DNA of 5,678 nt, from the NCBI GenBank assembly GCA_014894735.1, contig JADBKX010000128.1:1-5678 (forward strand). The letters run 5' to 3'. This document shows, piece after piece, positions 1 through 5,678 of the stretch (position 1 is its first letter; each line of letters opens with the position of its first letter). The notes under the pieces were generated by a model, which saw only the letters and a program-made list of their open reading frames with translations, was not told where the DNA came from and searched no databases. Source of the stretch: Candidatus Sediminicultor sextus (GTDB lineage: Bacteria > Atribacterota > Phoenicimicrobiia > Phoenicimicrobiales > Phoenicimicrobiaceae). The translations under genes and the position numbers were made by a program.

Positions 1-471
1 GTCTGTTTCTTCCAAAAGTTTTTTTTCATAGTCTTTGTCTTTGTAATCCATGCTCATATCTTCATAAGAAAGACCTGTTCCCATGAATTCTTCACCTTTT
101 GAAGACCCGGCGATCCTTCTTGGTTTATTATAAGCAGGCATATATAGATATATTTTTTCCCCATCATTAACATTTAGAAGCGTTACGTCCTTTACCGATT
201 TAGGAGAGAGAAATCGCACAAGGGTACTGGTTTTTTCATCTTCTCCTTTTTGAGAGAACATGATCATTTCTCTGATTTCTTCGTTCCCATCCTTGTCAGT
301 GAGGATCATTTCAGAAATTGTCTTTTGGGTAGAAAAATCCGGAGAGGTTTCATCTATTTTATCCATAATTTCGTCTACGGTGAGTGTCGTTTCTGTTCCT
401 GCATAGACCACTATACCTGAAAATAACAAGCAAATAGTTATCATTGTAAAAAGATATTTTCTTATTTTCAT
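1..471 (-). CDS. Outer membrane lipoprotein-sorting (LolA-like) protein, N-terminal part; C-terminus beyond window
   Basis: The frame is open from ATG at 471 to the window edge, giving the first 157 residues. The N-terminus is a Sec signal peptide: basic MKIRKY, a hydrophobic stretch at residues 7-22, and a likely cleavage after VYA (residue 24). There is no lipobox cysteine at that site, so the mature protein should be soluble in the periplasm. After it come 'LTVDEIMDKID', a β-rich section (residues 45-100), 'KIYLYMPAYNKPRRIAGS' (106-123) and 'EEFMGTGLSYEDM' (127-139). The last two resemble the conserved 'LYLPA...RRI..S...SFMGSDFSYEDL' block of LolA-like outer membrane lipoprotein-sorting proteins (about 240-260 residues), so roughly 90-100 residues are missing. 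The start overlaps the RND stop by 4 bp (ATGA) and has an AAGGAG ribosome site 8 nt upstream. By family and context it probably carries a lipid or lipoprotein across the periplasm for the permease; the cargo is unknown. Confidence 0.85.
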   Translation of the reverse strand, partial: MKIRKYLFTMITICLLFSGIVVYAGTETTLTVDEIMDKIDETSPDFSTQKTISEMILTDKDGNEEIREMIMFSQKGEDEKTSTLVRFLSPKSVKDVTLLNVNDGEKIYLYMPAYNKPRRIAGSSKGEEFMGTGLSYEDMSMDYKDKDYEKKLLEETD

Positions 472-3254
472 TGTTTTGACTCCTTTTTTATTTTAAAATC
501 AACTTTATCTAATAATATTGGAAGAAGTAATAGGGTGTATATAACACTTACCAGCATGACACTTCCAATCAATTGACCAAAAGATGCCATCATTTTAATA
601 CTGGAAAAGCTAAGTACAAAAACCCCGGCTGCTATAGAAATGGAATTAAAGACGATCGCTCTTCCGGTTCCGGTTAGGGTTGTATTTAGCGCATCTATTT
701 TTTCCTTGCTTTTTAATTCATTTTTATAGCGGGCTATAAAGTGAATGGTATAATCTATTCCTGCTCCTATAGCGATACTTGCTACCATCATGGTAGATAC
801 GTTTAAGGGTATATTAAAGATACCCATAGCACCACCCGCGGTAATGATAGTTAAAACAAGAGGAATCATGGAATATAATCCTACTTTAACAGATTTAAAT
901 TGAATAACCAACATGGCGAATACCATTAAGAAGGCAAAAATAATACTCCTAATCTGTCCCCTGAATAGACTGCGGTTTATTCGATCGGTTATGACCGGGG
1001 TTCCGCTGAGCCGAAAAGAGAGTTTCGTGGTTCCATTGTCATCAGGTATAAAAACAGTCATATCACTTAAATACCAGAAGATATCATTTTCTTCGTCGCT
1101 TAATTGGTCACCTAAAAAATTTTCTGCCATTGATTGTGCAACTTTTATTTTTTCACTTTCCCTGGCCATATTTCGGGAATCTTCCAATATTTCCTGCAAG
1201 TAGAGAGCATCATCTTCTGATAAATCTATTTGACTACTAAGTTCATCTATAAAGAAATCTACTGTTTGCTCATTTTGGATATAAGATGTAAGTAAAGGAG
1301 CAATCTTCTCCTTGGTTAATCCTAAATCTTCGATTTCTAAAGAAGATAGAGACAAAATTTCAGAAATAAATGTCTGGTCTTTTCTTTCAAATTCATTATT
1401 TGGTTGAGCAGCCAATCGAACCAATTCTTTCTTGAAGTCGTCAATATTTTTTATCTCTATACCTTTCGCCTGAAGGGAAGAAATAATTTCATCTGCAATA
1501 TAGGGATAACAATCTTTACGTTCTTCTTTTTCTAATGATTGAAGATCTACTTGTCTTACATTTTTGGGAATGGTTTCTATAAATGTCCTTATTTTTGCAA
1601 TGGATATATCGAGGTTATTAGAACTCATTTCTTTTGACTTGATGGATACCAGTGTGTCTTTATCATCATCTCCAACCATAGAAGTAACGTATTCATTGTT
1701 CTGGGCAAAAAACCAGAGATTATCAATCTTTTCCAAACTGGCAGGGATGATCTTTTTATTTTCCATTGCATCGTTAAGATCAATTAAAAAATCGCTGATT
1801 GAAGACGGTTCTTTTAGTGAAGGGAGTCGTTCTGAGTAATCCTCAATCTTTTTTATCTGTCTTAAGACATAAGGATTTTTGACATTATCCGCTTCAGTAT
1901 AAATGTAAAGCGTATCTACTCCGCCAAATTTCTCTTTGAAATAATTCAAAGTTTTTACAACTTGGCTCTTTTCTCCCAATCTTGATTCCATAGAAGAATC
2001 AGGTATGACCTGAGTAGCAAAGCCGATTCCTCCTAAAACTACGACTGATACAATTACGATAACGGTTTTCCTTTTTTCTGAAACCAAATAAAAAATGAGA
2101 TCCAATAATTTACTGACTAAATCTTTAGAATTAGAAGAAAATTTTTTATGTATTTTAGGAGGAGGGAAAAGCTTATAAAAAGCACCCAGAAAAAAAGTTG
2201 CCAGTATAAAAGCGAAAAATATCCCCAGGGTAGAAAAAATACCAAATTCGGTAATGGGTCTTACGATGGCAGCAGAAAGAGATAAAAAACCGGCCATAGT
2301 GGTCAAAGCACTCATTAATATGGGTACGAAAGTATGCTGAAAAGTCATTTTGACTGCTCTAAGCGGTTCAAAGCGATATCTTTCTTCATAATAACGGCTG
2401 ACAAAATGTATCCCATAAGCAGTTGCCAGAGATATCATAATAACCGGTAGGATAGCAGCTACCATGGTGACATTTCTACCAGTGGAAGCGATTAATCCCA
2501 AAACCCAAACCGAAGACATAAAAGCGACGAGAAGGGGTAATATAACTCCCCGAATACTTCGAAAGCAGAAGAAAAGGACAAAGAGCATGATAACGATGGC
2601 GGCAATACTTAAGGCCATGGTACCCCGGGAACTTTCTGATATTTCTGCGCTCATTAATGGCATACCGGAGTAATATATTTTTGTAGCCTCTCCCTTTATA
2701 GGTTCAATTATTTTTATTAAATTGTTTTTTAGCTCACTTCCTGAATAACCTTCTTTTAATTCTATGATTAATAGGGTGACATTTCCATCCGCGGATATAA
2801 ATTTGCCCCTAACCATATTATTTTTTAGTAGCGTGTCTTTAAGCTTCCTGGCTTCTTCATTATTTTCCGGAAAGATTTCAACTAAATCTTTGACTTCCAA
2901 TCCAAATTCAGTGCTGATTATTTCAGGCATATTTAAAAAAGAAGTGACGGATTTTACATAGGAAGTATCATTTAATTCATCAATAATGTTTTTTACACTC
3001 CTTAGATTTTCTACCTGAAAAAGGTCCTCATATTCCAGGGAGATCACTGCTGTTTCTGATTGGTTGCCACCGAATTTATCCACGATTTCACTATAAAACT
3101 TTATATCCGGATCATCCTCAGGCATATATTTGGTAATATCATCTTCGATAGTTAACTTGTTTAATTGTGAGCCTGCCAAAATAGTGATGATAATGGTTAT
3201 TATCAAGATTGACCAGGCATATTTCATAATAAAATTGGCAACTTTTTTCATCAT
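468..3254 (-). CDS. RND superfamily exporter, MMPL/HAE3-type permease
   Basis: This 928-residue inner-membrane permease shows the two-fold RND layout. TM1 lies at about 9-29, the first periplasmic loop at 30-210, TM2-6 at about 212-360, TM7 at about 396-415, the second periplasmic loop at about 416-766, and TM8-12 at about 768-915. The loop after TM1 has the family's 'DDITKYMPEDDPDIKFY' signature (38-54), which is repeated loosely after TM7. TM10 has 'GAGIDYTIHFIARY' (830-843), whose Asp834 is the expected proton-relay residue; the first-half counterpart 'TAYGIHFVSRY' (278-288) has Ala279 there. The second periplasmic loop is about twice as long as the first, owing to a charged, helical stretch at about 570-735. 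The start is a tandem ATGATG with AAAAGGG 8 nt upstream; either Met is possible. Relatives export lipids or hydrophobic compounds using the proton gradient. The LolA-like partner supports envelope lipid or lipoprotein trafficking, but the substrate cannot be read from sequence. Confidence 0.92.
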   Translation of the reverse strand: MMKKVANFIMKYAWSILIITIIITILAGSQLNKLTIEDDITKYMPEDDPDIKFYSEIVDKFGGNQSETAVISLEYEDLFQVENLRSVKNIIDELNDTSYVKSVTSFLNMPEIISTEFGLEVKDLVEIFPENNEEARKLKDTLLKNNMVRGKFISADGNVTLLIIELKEGYSGSELKNNLIKIIEPIKGEATKIYYSGMPLMSAEISESSRGTMALSIAAIVIMLFVLFFCFRSIRGVILPLLVAFMSSVWVLGLIASTGRNVTMVAAILPVIMISLATAYGIHFVSRYYEERYRFEPLRAVKMTFQHTFVPILMSALTTMAGFLSLSAAIVRPITEFGIFSTLGIFFAFILATFFLGAFYKLFPPPKIHKKFSSNSKDLVSKLLDLIFYLVSEKRKTVIVIVSVVVLGGIGFATQVIPDSSMESRLGEKSQVVKTLNYFKEKFGGVDTLYIYTEADNVKNPYVLRQIKKIEDYSERLPSLKEPSSISDFLIDLNDAMENKKIIPASLEKIDNLWFFAQNNEYVTSMVGDDDKDTLVSIKSKEMSSNNLDISIAKIRTFIETIPKNVRQVDLQSLEKEERKDCYPYIADEIISSLQAKGIEIKNIDDFKKELVRLAAQPNNEFERKDQTFISEILSLSSLEIEDLGLTKEKIAPLLTSYIQNEQTVDFFIDELSSQIDLSEDDALYLQEILEDSRNMARESEKIKVAQSMAENFLGDQLSDEENDIFWYLSDMTVFIPDDNGTTKLSFRLSGTPVITDRINRSLFRGQIRSIIFAFLMVFAMLVIQFKSVKVGLYSMIPLVLTIITAGGAMGIFNIPLNVSTMMVASIAIGAGIDYTIHFIARYKNELKSKEKIDALNTTLTGTGRAIVFNSISIAAGVFVLSFSSIKMMASFGQLIGSVMLVSVIYTLLLLPILLDKVDFKIKKESKQ
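480..489 (-). promoter_or_regulatory. Ribosome binding site of the LolA-like gene inside the RND 3' end
   Basis: AAAAAAGGAG on the minus strand ends 8 nt before the ATG at 471 and lies within the last codons of the permease (KKES). With the ATGA stop/start overlap it fixes the start of the downstream gene and implies translational coupling of the two proteins. Confidence 0.75.
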
Positions 3255-3298
3255 TTTGCTTTCCCTTTTACCCTCTCAATATTTTTTAATTGATTTTC

Positions 3299-3328
3299 AT
3301 TATAACTGACTGGTCAGTCGAAAGTCAA
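3299..3328 (-). promoter_or_regulatory. Sigma-A/sigma-70-type promoter of the RND operon
   Basis: On the minus strand TTGACT (3328-3323) and TATAAT (3304-3299) are separated by 18 bp, so transcription should start around 3291-3293, about 37-39 nt before the permease ATG. An A/T run just upstream of the -35 box (about 3331-3348) could act as an UP element. The spacer is filled by a palindrome (separate entry), so the promoter is probably repressible. Confidence 0.8.
3305..3319. promoter_or_regulatory. Putative TetR-family operator within the RND promoter spacer
   Basis: ACTGAC-TG-GTCAGT (3305-3318) is an inverted repeat with perfect 6-bp arms; a second register, GACTG-GT-CAGTC (3308-3319), overlaps it. 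Sites built from GACNGGTC-like half-sites are typical of TetR-family repressors that control RND and lipid-transport genes. The site starts at the base next to the -10 hexamer and ends four bases short of the -35 hexamer, so a bound dimer would block RNA polymerase. No regulator gene lies in the window; identifying the protein as TetR type is inference. Confidence 0.65.
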
Positions 3329-3368
3329 GGAAAATAAAAAAATTTTTCCTTACGCAATACGAGAAAAC

Positions 3369-3398
3369 TTGACAAGAAGAGTGATTAAAACCTATAAT
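3369..3398 (+). promoter_or_regulatory. Consensus promoter of the T-box/archease/rtcB unit
   Basis: TTGACA (3369-3374), an 18-bp spacer and TATAAT (3393-3398) match both consensus hexamers exactly. Transcription should start near A3405/A3406, about 25 nt before T-box Stem I. Such a strong promoter suits a unit whose output is set afterwards by attenuation. It is divergent from the RND promoter, with 40 bp between the two -35 boxes, and about 50 bp from the palindromic operator, so it is probably not controlled by the same repressor. Confidence 0.85.
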
Positions 3399-3610
3399 AT
3401 TGGTAACACAATATAATAAAAGAAAAAAATAAAAGGGGAAAGTAGGTAGACGACCAATTTTAGAGAGCTGATGGTTGGTGAAAATCAGTATGGGTTTTAT
3501 CGAATTCCACCCTTTTTAATATTTCCGGTGAAATCAAAATATTCGGAAACACATCTTAAGATGCGTTAAACAATCAGCCAATGAAGGATAGGATATTTTC
3601 CTATCGAATC

Positions 3611-3644
3611 AGGGGTGGCACCACGTGATTAAACTCTCGTCCCT
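3611..3644 (+). promoter_or_regulatory. T-box antiterminator element
   Basis: AGGGGTGGCACCACG (3611-3625) is the conserved T-box sequence, with one extra G and an ACG where ACCGCG usually occurs. AGGG pairs with CCCT (3641-3644), and ACG (3623-3625) with CGT (3638-3640). The bulge presents UGGC (3616-3619), which would pair with a tRNA 3' end GCCA, meaning a discriminator base G73. The 3' half of this structure overlaps the 5' arm of the terminator (3631-3641), so the two folds exclude each other. Confidence 0.88.
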
Positions 3645-3680
3645 AGTAGTAGATGTTACTAGCTGACGAGAGTTTTTTGT
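3631..3680 (+). terminator. T-box-controlled intrinsic terminator
   Basis: AAACTCTCGTC (3631-3641) pairs perfectly with GACGAGAGTTT (3665-3675) over 11 bp. The hairpin is extended by an inner stem CTAGTA/TACTAG (3643-3648/3657-3662), and the outer stem runs into a T tract (3673-3678). It is the default OFF structure of the leader, located 80-130 nt before the archease start. Confidence 0.93.
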
Positions 3681-3686
3681 TTAATG

Positions 3687-3722
3687 GCCATTGCGAGCAA
3701 TGCGAAGTAATCTCCTATGACA
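3687..3722 (+). repeat. Degenerate dispersed-repeat (MITE/REP-like) remnant
   Basis: The stretch GCCATTGCGAG-CAATGCGAAG-TAATCTC (3687-3714) matches, at about 24 of 28 positions without gaps, a short repeat I recall scattered between genes of many bacteria (GTCATTGCGAG, CGAAGCGAAG, CAATCTC). It is followed by CTATGACA, which resembles the opposite end (CAATGACA) of the complete inverted-repeat element, as if the middle had been lost. It contains a small palindrome, ATTGC-GA-GCAAT (3690-3701). Identification is from memory of the motif; only one copy is present here. Confidence 0.5.
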
Positions 3723-3759
3723 GAGTAAAGCTTAAAATTTGAAAAGGCAATGAATATAT

Positions 3760-4185
3760 ATGAAAGAATTTGAAATCCTCGAACATACCGCCGATATCGG
3801 AATAGCGGCTTATGGAAAAACCAAAAGAGAAGTTTTTATCAATACTGCCAGGGGAATGTTTGAAATTATTGCCGGGGAGACCAAAAACCTTAAAGAAAAC
3901 TTTTGTGATAAAATAAAGCTGGAAGCTGACAATTTGGAAGGCTTACTCTTCGCCTGGCTTAATGAACTTCTATATATCAGTGAAACGAAATTAGTTATTT
4001 TAAATAAATTTGAAATAAAAGATTTATCTAATAATACAATTGGTGCAGAAGTTAAAGGAACGAAAATTAACCGGCTCAACTGCAAAATAAAAAAAGAGAT
4101 AAAAGCCGCAACTTACTATCGTTTAGAAATTAAAAAAGATGAGGAAAGCGGACTCTGGAGGGCTCAAGTAATTTTCGATATTTAA
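3760..4185 (+). CDS. Archease, activator of the RtcB RNA ligase
   Basis: This 141-residue protein is typical for the archease family (about 135-145). It begins 'FEILEHTADIGI' (4-15), which contains the conserved HTAD metal-binding segment with Asp12, and ends 'RAQVIFDI', where Asp140 is the conserved C-terminal acidic ligand. Between them are 'LLFAWLNELLY' (62-72) and 'KAATYYRLEI' (115-124), both family signatures; position 120 is Tyr where His is common. Archease helps RtcB form its covalent guanylate intermediate and gives multiple turnover; it is cytoplasmic. An in-frame TGA at 3751 makes ATG 3760 the first possible start. The ribosome site is weak (AAGG at 3744-3747, 12 nt away), which may keep expression below that of the ligase. 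rtcB follows after 36 nt and both lie behind the T-box leader, so they are probably cotranscribed. Confidence 0.95.
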   Translation: MKEFEILEHTADIGIAAYGKTKREVFINTARGMFEIIAGETKNLKENFCDKIKLEADNLEGLLFAWLNELLYISETKLVILNKFEIKDLSNNTIGAEVKGTKINRLNCKIKKEIKAATYYRLEIKKDEESGLWRAQVIFDI

Positions 4186-4205
4186 ATCTGTGCAATTATC
4201 CATAT

Positions 4206-4215
4206 AAAGGAGGGG
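4206..4215 (+). promoter_or_regulatory. Strong ribosome binding site of rtcB
   Basis: AAAGGAGGGG lies in the 36-nt gap after archease, with its GGAGG core 8 nt before ATG 4222. It is a near-perfect Shine-Dalgarno sequence, much stronger than the one before archease, and fixes the rtcB start. Confidence 0.85.
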
Positions 4216-4221
4216 ATTAAT

Positions 4222-5678
4222 ATGAAAGAATCTTGGAATGGACCTTTAAATAAGATAGATGATTATCGTTGGGAAATTCCCAAAACTTATAACTCTGGAA
4301 TGAGAGTTCCTGGTCTGATTTATGCCTCTTCAAATTTATTAGAAAAAATACGCCAGGACCAGGCTTTAGAACAGGTGGTTAACGTAGCTTTTCTCCCGGG
4401 GATTGTCGGCCGTTCATTAGCTATGCCCGATATCCACTGGGGGTACGGTTTTCCTATAGGCGGAGTAGCTGCTACTACCTTAGATGAGGGAGTTATCTCC
4501 CCTGGTGCCGTGGGCTTTGACATAAATTGCGGGGTCAGATTACTAAGAACTAATTTGACTTTAAAAGAAGTAAAACCGAAAGTTGAACTCTTGGTTGATG
4601 AACTATTTAGAGAGATACCATCTGGTGTAGGCTCAAAAGGAAAGATTAAAATAAGCTTTCACGAAATGAGAGATGTTTTAAGAAAAGGTTCTAAATGGGC
4701 CGTAGGGAGAGGTTTTGGTTGGGAAGAAGACATCTTACTTACCGAAGAAGAAGGTTGTATGAAAGAGGCGAATCCTGATCTGGTCAGCAAACATGCCTTG
4801 GAAAGAGGGAAACCTCAATTGGGCACCCTCGGCTCAGGAAATCATTTTTTAGAGATTCAGGTAATCGATAAGGTTTATGACCCGGAAGTTGCCCGGGAAC
4901 TGGGATTAGAAGAAGGCCAAATTACCGTAATGATTCATTGTGGTTCCCGGGGATTGGGACATCAGGTCTGTACCGATTATTTAGTGACTATGCAAAAGGC
5001 TGTACAGAAATATGGGATACAACTTCCCGACCGGCAATTGGCTTGTGCACCTCTGTCTTCATCAGAAGGAAAAAACTATTATGCGGCTATGGCCTGTGCG
5101 GCGAATTATGCCTGGGCAAATCGCCAATGTATCATGCACTGGACTCGTGAAGTTTTTGCTAAGGTTTTCCGAAGCACTCCGGAAGAATTAGGATTAAGAT
5201 TAATCTATGATGTGGCACATAATATTGCAAAAATAGAAGAACATGATTTAAAAGGAAAGCAAATAAAGCTGTGTGTGCATAGAAAAGGGGCTACTCGGGC
5301 TTTCCCTCCATTTCATCCTGATATTCCGGAAAAATATAGGAAGATAGGGCAGCCGGTATTAATCCCCGGAGATATGGGTCGTTGTTCCTATTGTTTGGTA
5401 GGGACTGAAAAAGCCATGGAAGAAACCTTTGGTTCAACCTGTCATGGGGCAGGAAGAATCATGAGCAGAATGAAAGCCAAAAAAGAAGCGCAGGGGAGAG
5501 ACATTCAACAAGAATTAAGAGAAAAGGGAATCATTGTAAAAGCAGAAAGCCGGGGGACCCTGGTTGAAGAGATGTCTGATGCCTATAAAGATGTAAGTGA
5601 AGTAGTGGAAGTAATGCACCAGACCGGTATATCCAGAAAAGTAGTGCGGATGCGGCCATTAGGAGTTATAAAGGGATA
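4222..5678 (+). CDS. rtcB: RtcB, GTP- and Mn2+-dependent RNA-splicing/repair ligase (stop codon cut by window end)
   Basis: 485 residues are encoded, ending '...VRMRPLGVIKG' followed by TA. RtcB proteins normally end in this KG, so the protein is probably complete and TA begins its stop codon. RtcB joins RNA 2',3'-cyclic-phosphate or 3'-phosphate ends to 5'-OH ends in tRNA splicing or RNA repair. Residues matching the Pyrococcus horikoshii active site are intact: Asp100 and Cys103 in 'GFDINCGVRL', Asn207, His208 and Glu211 in 'GSGNHFLEI', His239 in 'MIHCGSRGLGH', His333 in 'DVAHN', and the guanylylated His408 in 'TCHGAGR'. 'HRKGATRAFPP' (353-363), 'PGDMGRCSYCLVG' (382-394) and terminal Lys484 complete the GTP site. 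No intein interrupts it, unlike some archaeal copies. Neighbouring archease supplies the activator. I see no RtcA cyclase or RtcR regulator; control seems to come from the T-box leader. Confidence 0.97.
   Translation, partial: MKESWNGPLNKIDDYRWEIPKTYNSGMRVPGLIYASSNLLEKIRQDQALEQVVNVAFLPGIVGRSLAMPDIHWGYGFPIGGVAATTLDEGVISPGAVGFDINCGVRLLRTNLTLKEVKPKVELLVDELFREIPSGVGSKGKIKISFHEMRDVLRKGSKWAVGRGFGWEEDILLTEEEGCMKEANPDLVSKHALERGKPQLGTLGSGNHFLEIQVIDKVYDPEVARELGLEEGQITVMIHCGSRGLGHQVCTDYLVTMQKAVQKYGIQLPDRQLACAPLSSSEGKNYYAAMACAANYAWANRQCIMHWTREVFAKVFRSTPEELGLRLIYDVAHNIAKIEEHDLKGKQIKLCVHRKGATRAFPPFHPDIPEKYRKIGQPVLIPGDMGRCSYCLVGTEKAMEETFGSTCHGAGRIMSRMKAKKEAQGRDIQQELREKGIIVKAESRGTLVEEMSDAYKDVSEVVEVMHQTGISRKVVRMRPLGVIKG

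Larger units (their letters stand above)
3431..3680 (+). promoter_or_regulatory. T-box riboswitch leader, predicted to sense tRNA-Ser (UCC specifier)
   Basis: All parts of a T-box leader appear in order. The Stem I base pairs AAAAGGG (3431-3437) with CCCTTTT (3510-3516). The 5' side of the specifier loop has the AGTA loop-E motif (3441-3444). The tip carries AGAGAG and GGTTGGTGAAAATC (3462-3486), with CTGAT/ATCAG (3468-3472/3484-3488) closing it. The 3' side of the specifier loop reads GAA-T-TCC-A (3502-3509). Aligned with the GAA-N-specifier-A arrangement I recall for glyQ-type T-boxes, the specifier is TCC, serine. A middle stem is TTTCCG/CGGAAA (3522-3527/3544-3549), and Stem III is GATAGGA/TCCTATC (3587-3593/3599-3605). 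The antiterminator and terminator follow. Uncharged cognate tRNA should favour read-through into the genes downstream. Phenylalanine (UUC) is the alternative one-base register. Confidence 0.93.

Noticed and set aside
22..48. FLAG-tag-like string DYKDKDYE in the LolA-like protein
   Set aside because: It differs from the tag (DYKDDDDK), continues directly from the conserved SYEDM block of the family, and nothing around it looks engineered.
913..2961. Several plus-strand open frames of 65-96 codons opposite the permease
   Set aside because: They are antisense shadows of a clearly conserved membrane protein, lack ribosome sites, and their translations resemble no known protein.
3505..3507. UUC (phenylalanine) as the T-box specifier codon
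   Set aside because: It would be followed by C rather than the usual purine, and the UGGC bulge does not match the A73 typical of tRNA-Phe. UCC fits both criteria; UUC is kept only as the alternative.
3552..3563. Perfect palindrome CATCTTAAGATG as a protein operator
   Set aside because: It lies inside the transcribed T-box leader between the middle stem and Stem III, so it is better explained as RNA secondary structure.
3750..3773. Seven-codon upstream reading frame overlapping the archease start
   Set aside because: Its ATG is only two bases after the AAGG, too close for initiation, and the peptide MNIYERI has no recognisable leader-peptide features.
3810..5150. Short open frames overlapping archease and rtcB in other frames
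   Set aside because: Both host genes are intact and full of family motifs; the overlapping frames have no ribosome sites or recognisable domains.
4222..5678. Intein or split in rtcB
   Set aside because: Some archaeal rtcB genes carry an intein, but here all active-site blocks are at ungapped family spacing in one continuous frame.

Overview
The window carries two divergent transcription units separated by a regulatory region of about 500 bp. DNA is AT-rich, with strong AGGAGG-type ribosome sites and near-consensus TTGACA/TATAAT promoters. A T-box riboswitch points to Firmicutes or one of the lineages sharing this device. An RND exporter paired with an outer-membrane lipoprotein-sorting-like protein implies a diderm envelope. 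Together these suggest a low-GC diderm such as a Halanaerobiales-like Firmicute or an Atribacterota-like bacterium. This assignment is inference only.

Left half, minus strand (1-3254): a 928-residue MMPL/HAE3-type RND permease is followed, through a 4-bp ATGA overlap, by a secreted LolA-like protein that runs off the window's left edge. Their promoter (3299-3328) is TTGACT-18 bp-TATAAT. An interrupted palindrome (ACTGAC-TG-GTCAGT) of the kind bound by TetR-family repressors fills its spacer. The pair therefore looks like a repressor-controlled envelope or lipid export module. The permease has an asymmetric transport core (a GIDY motif only in the second half) and a large charged helical insert in its second periplasmic loop.

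Right half, plus strand (3369-5678): a consensus promoter drives a leader containing a complete T-box riboswitch (3431-3680), a short degenerate dispersed-repeat remnant, then archease and rtcB, the RNA ligase activator and the RNA ligase. The rtcB coding sequence is essentially complete; the last two bases of the window (TA) are probably the beginning of its stop codon. The T-box specifier loop reads best as UCC (serine), and the UGGC of its antiterminator bulge matches the G73 discriminator typical of bacterial tRNA-Ser. A tRNA-Ser-sensing T-box ahead of an RNA-repair operon rather than an aminoacyl-tRNA synthetase or amino-acid gene is the most unusual feature here. It is either a real link between tRNA charging and RNA repair, or a leader left behind by a rearrangement; the repeat remnant between leader and genes keeps the second possibility open.
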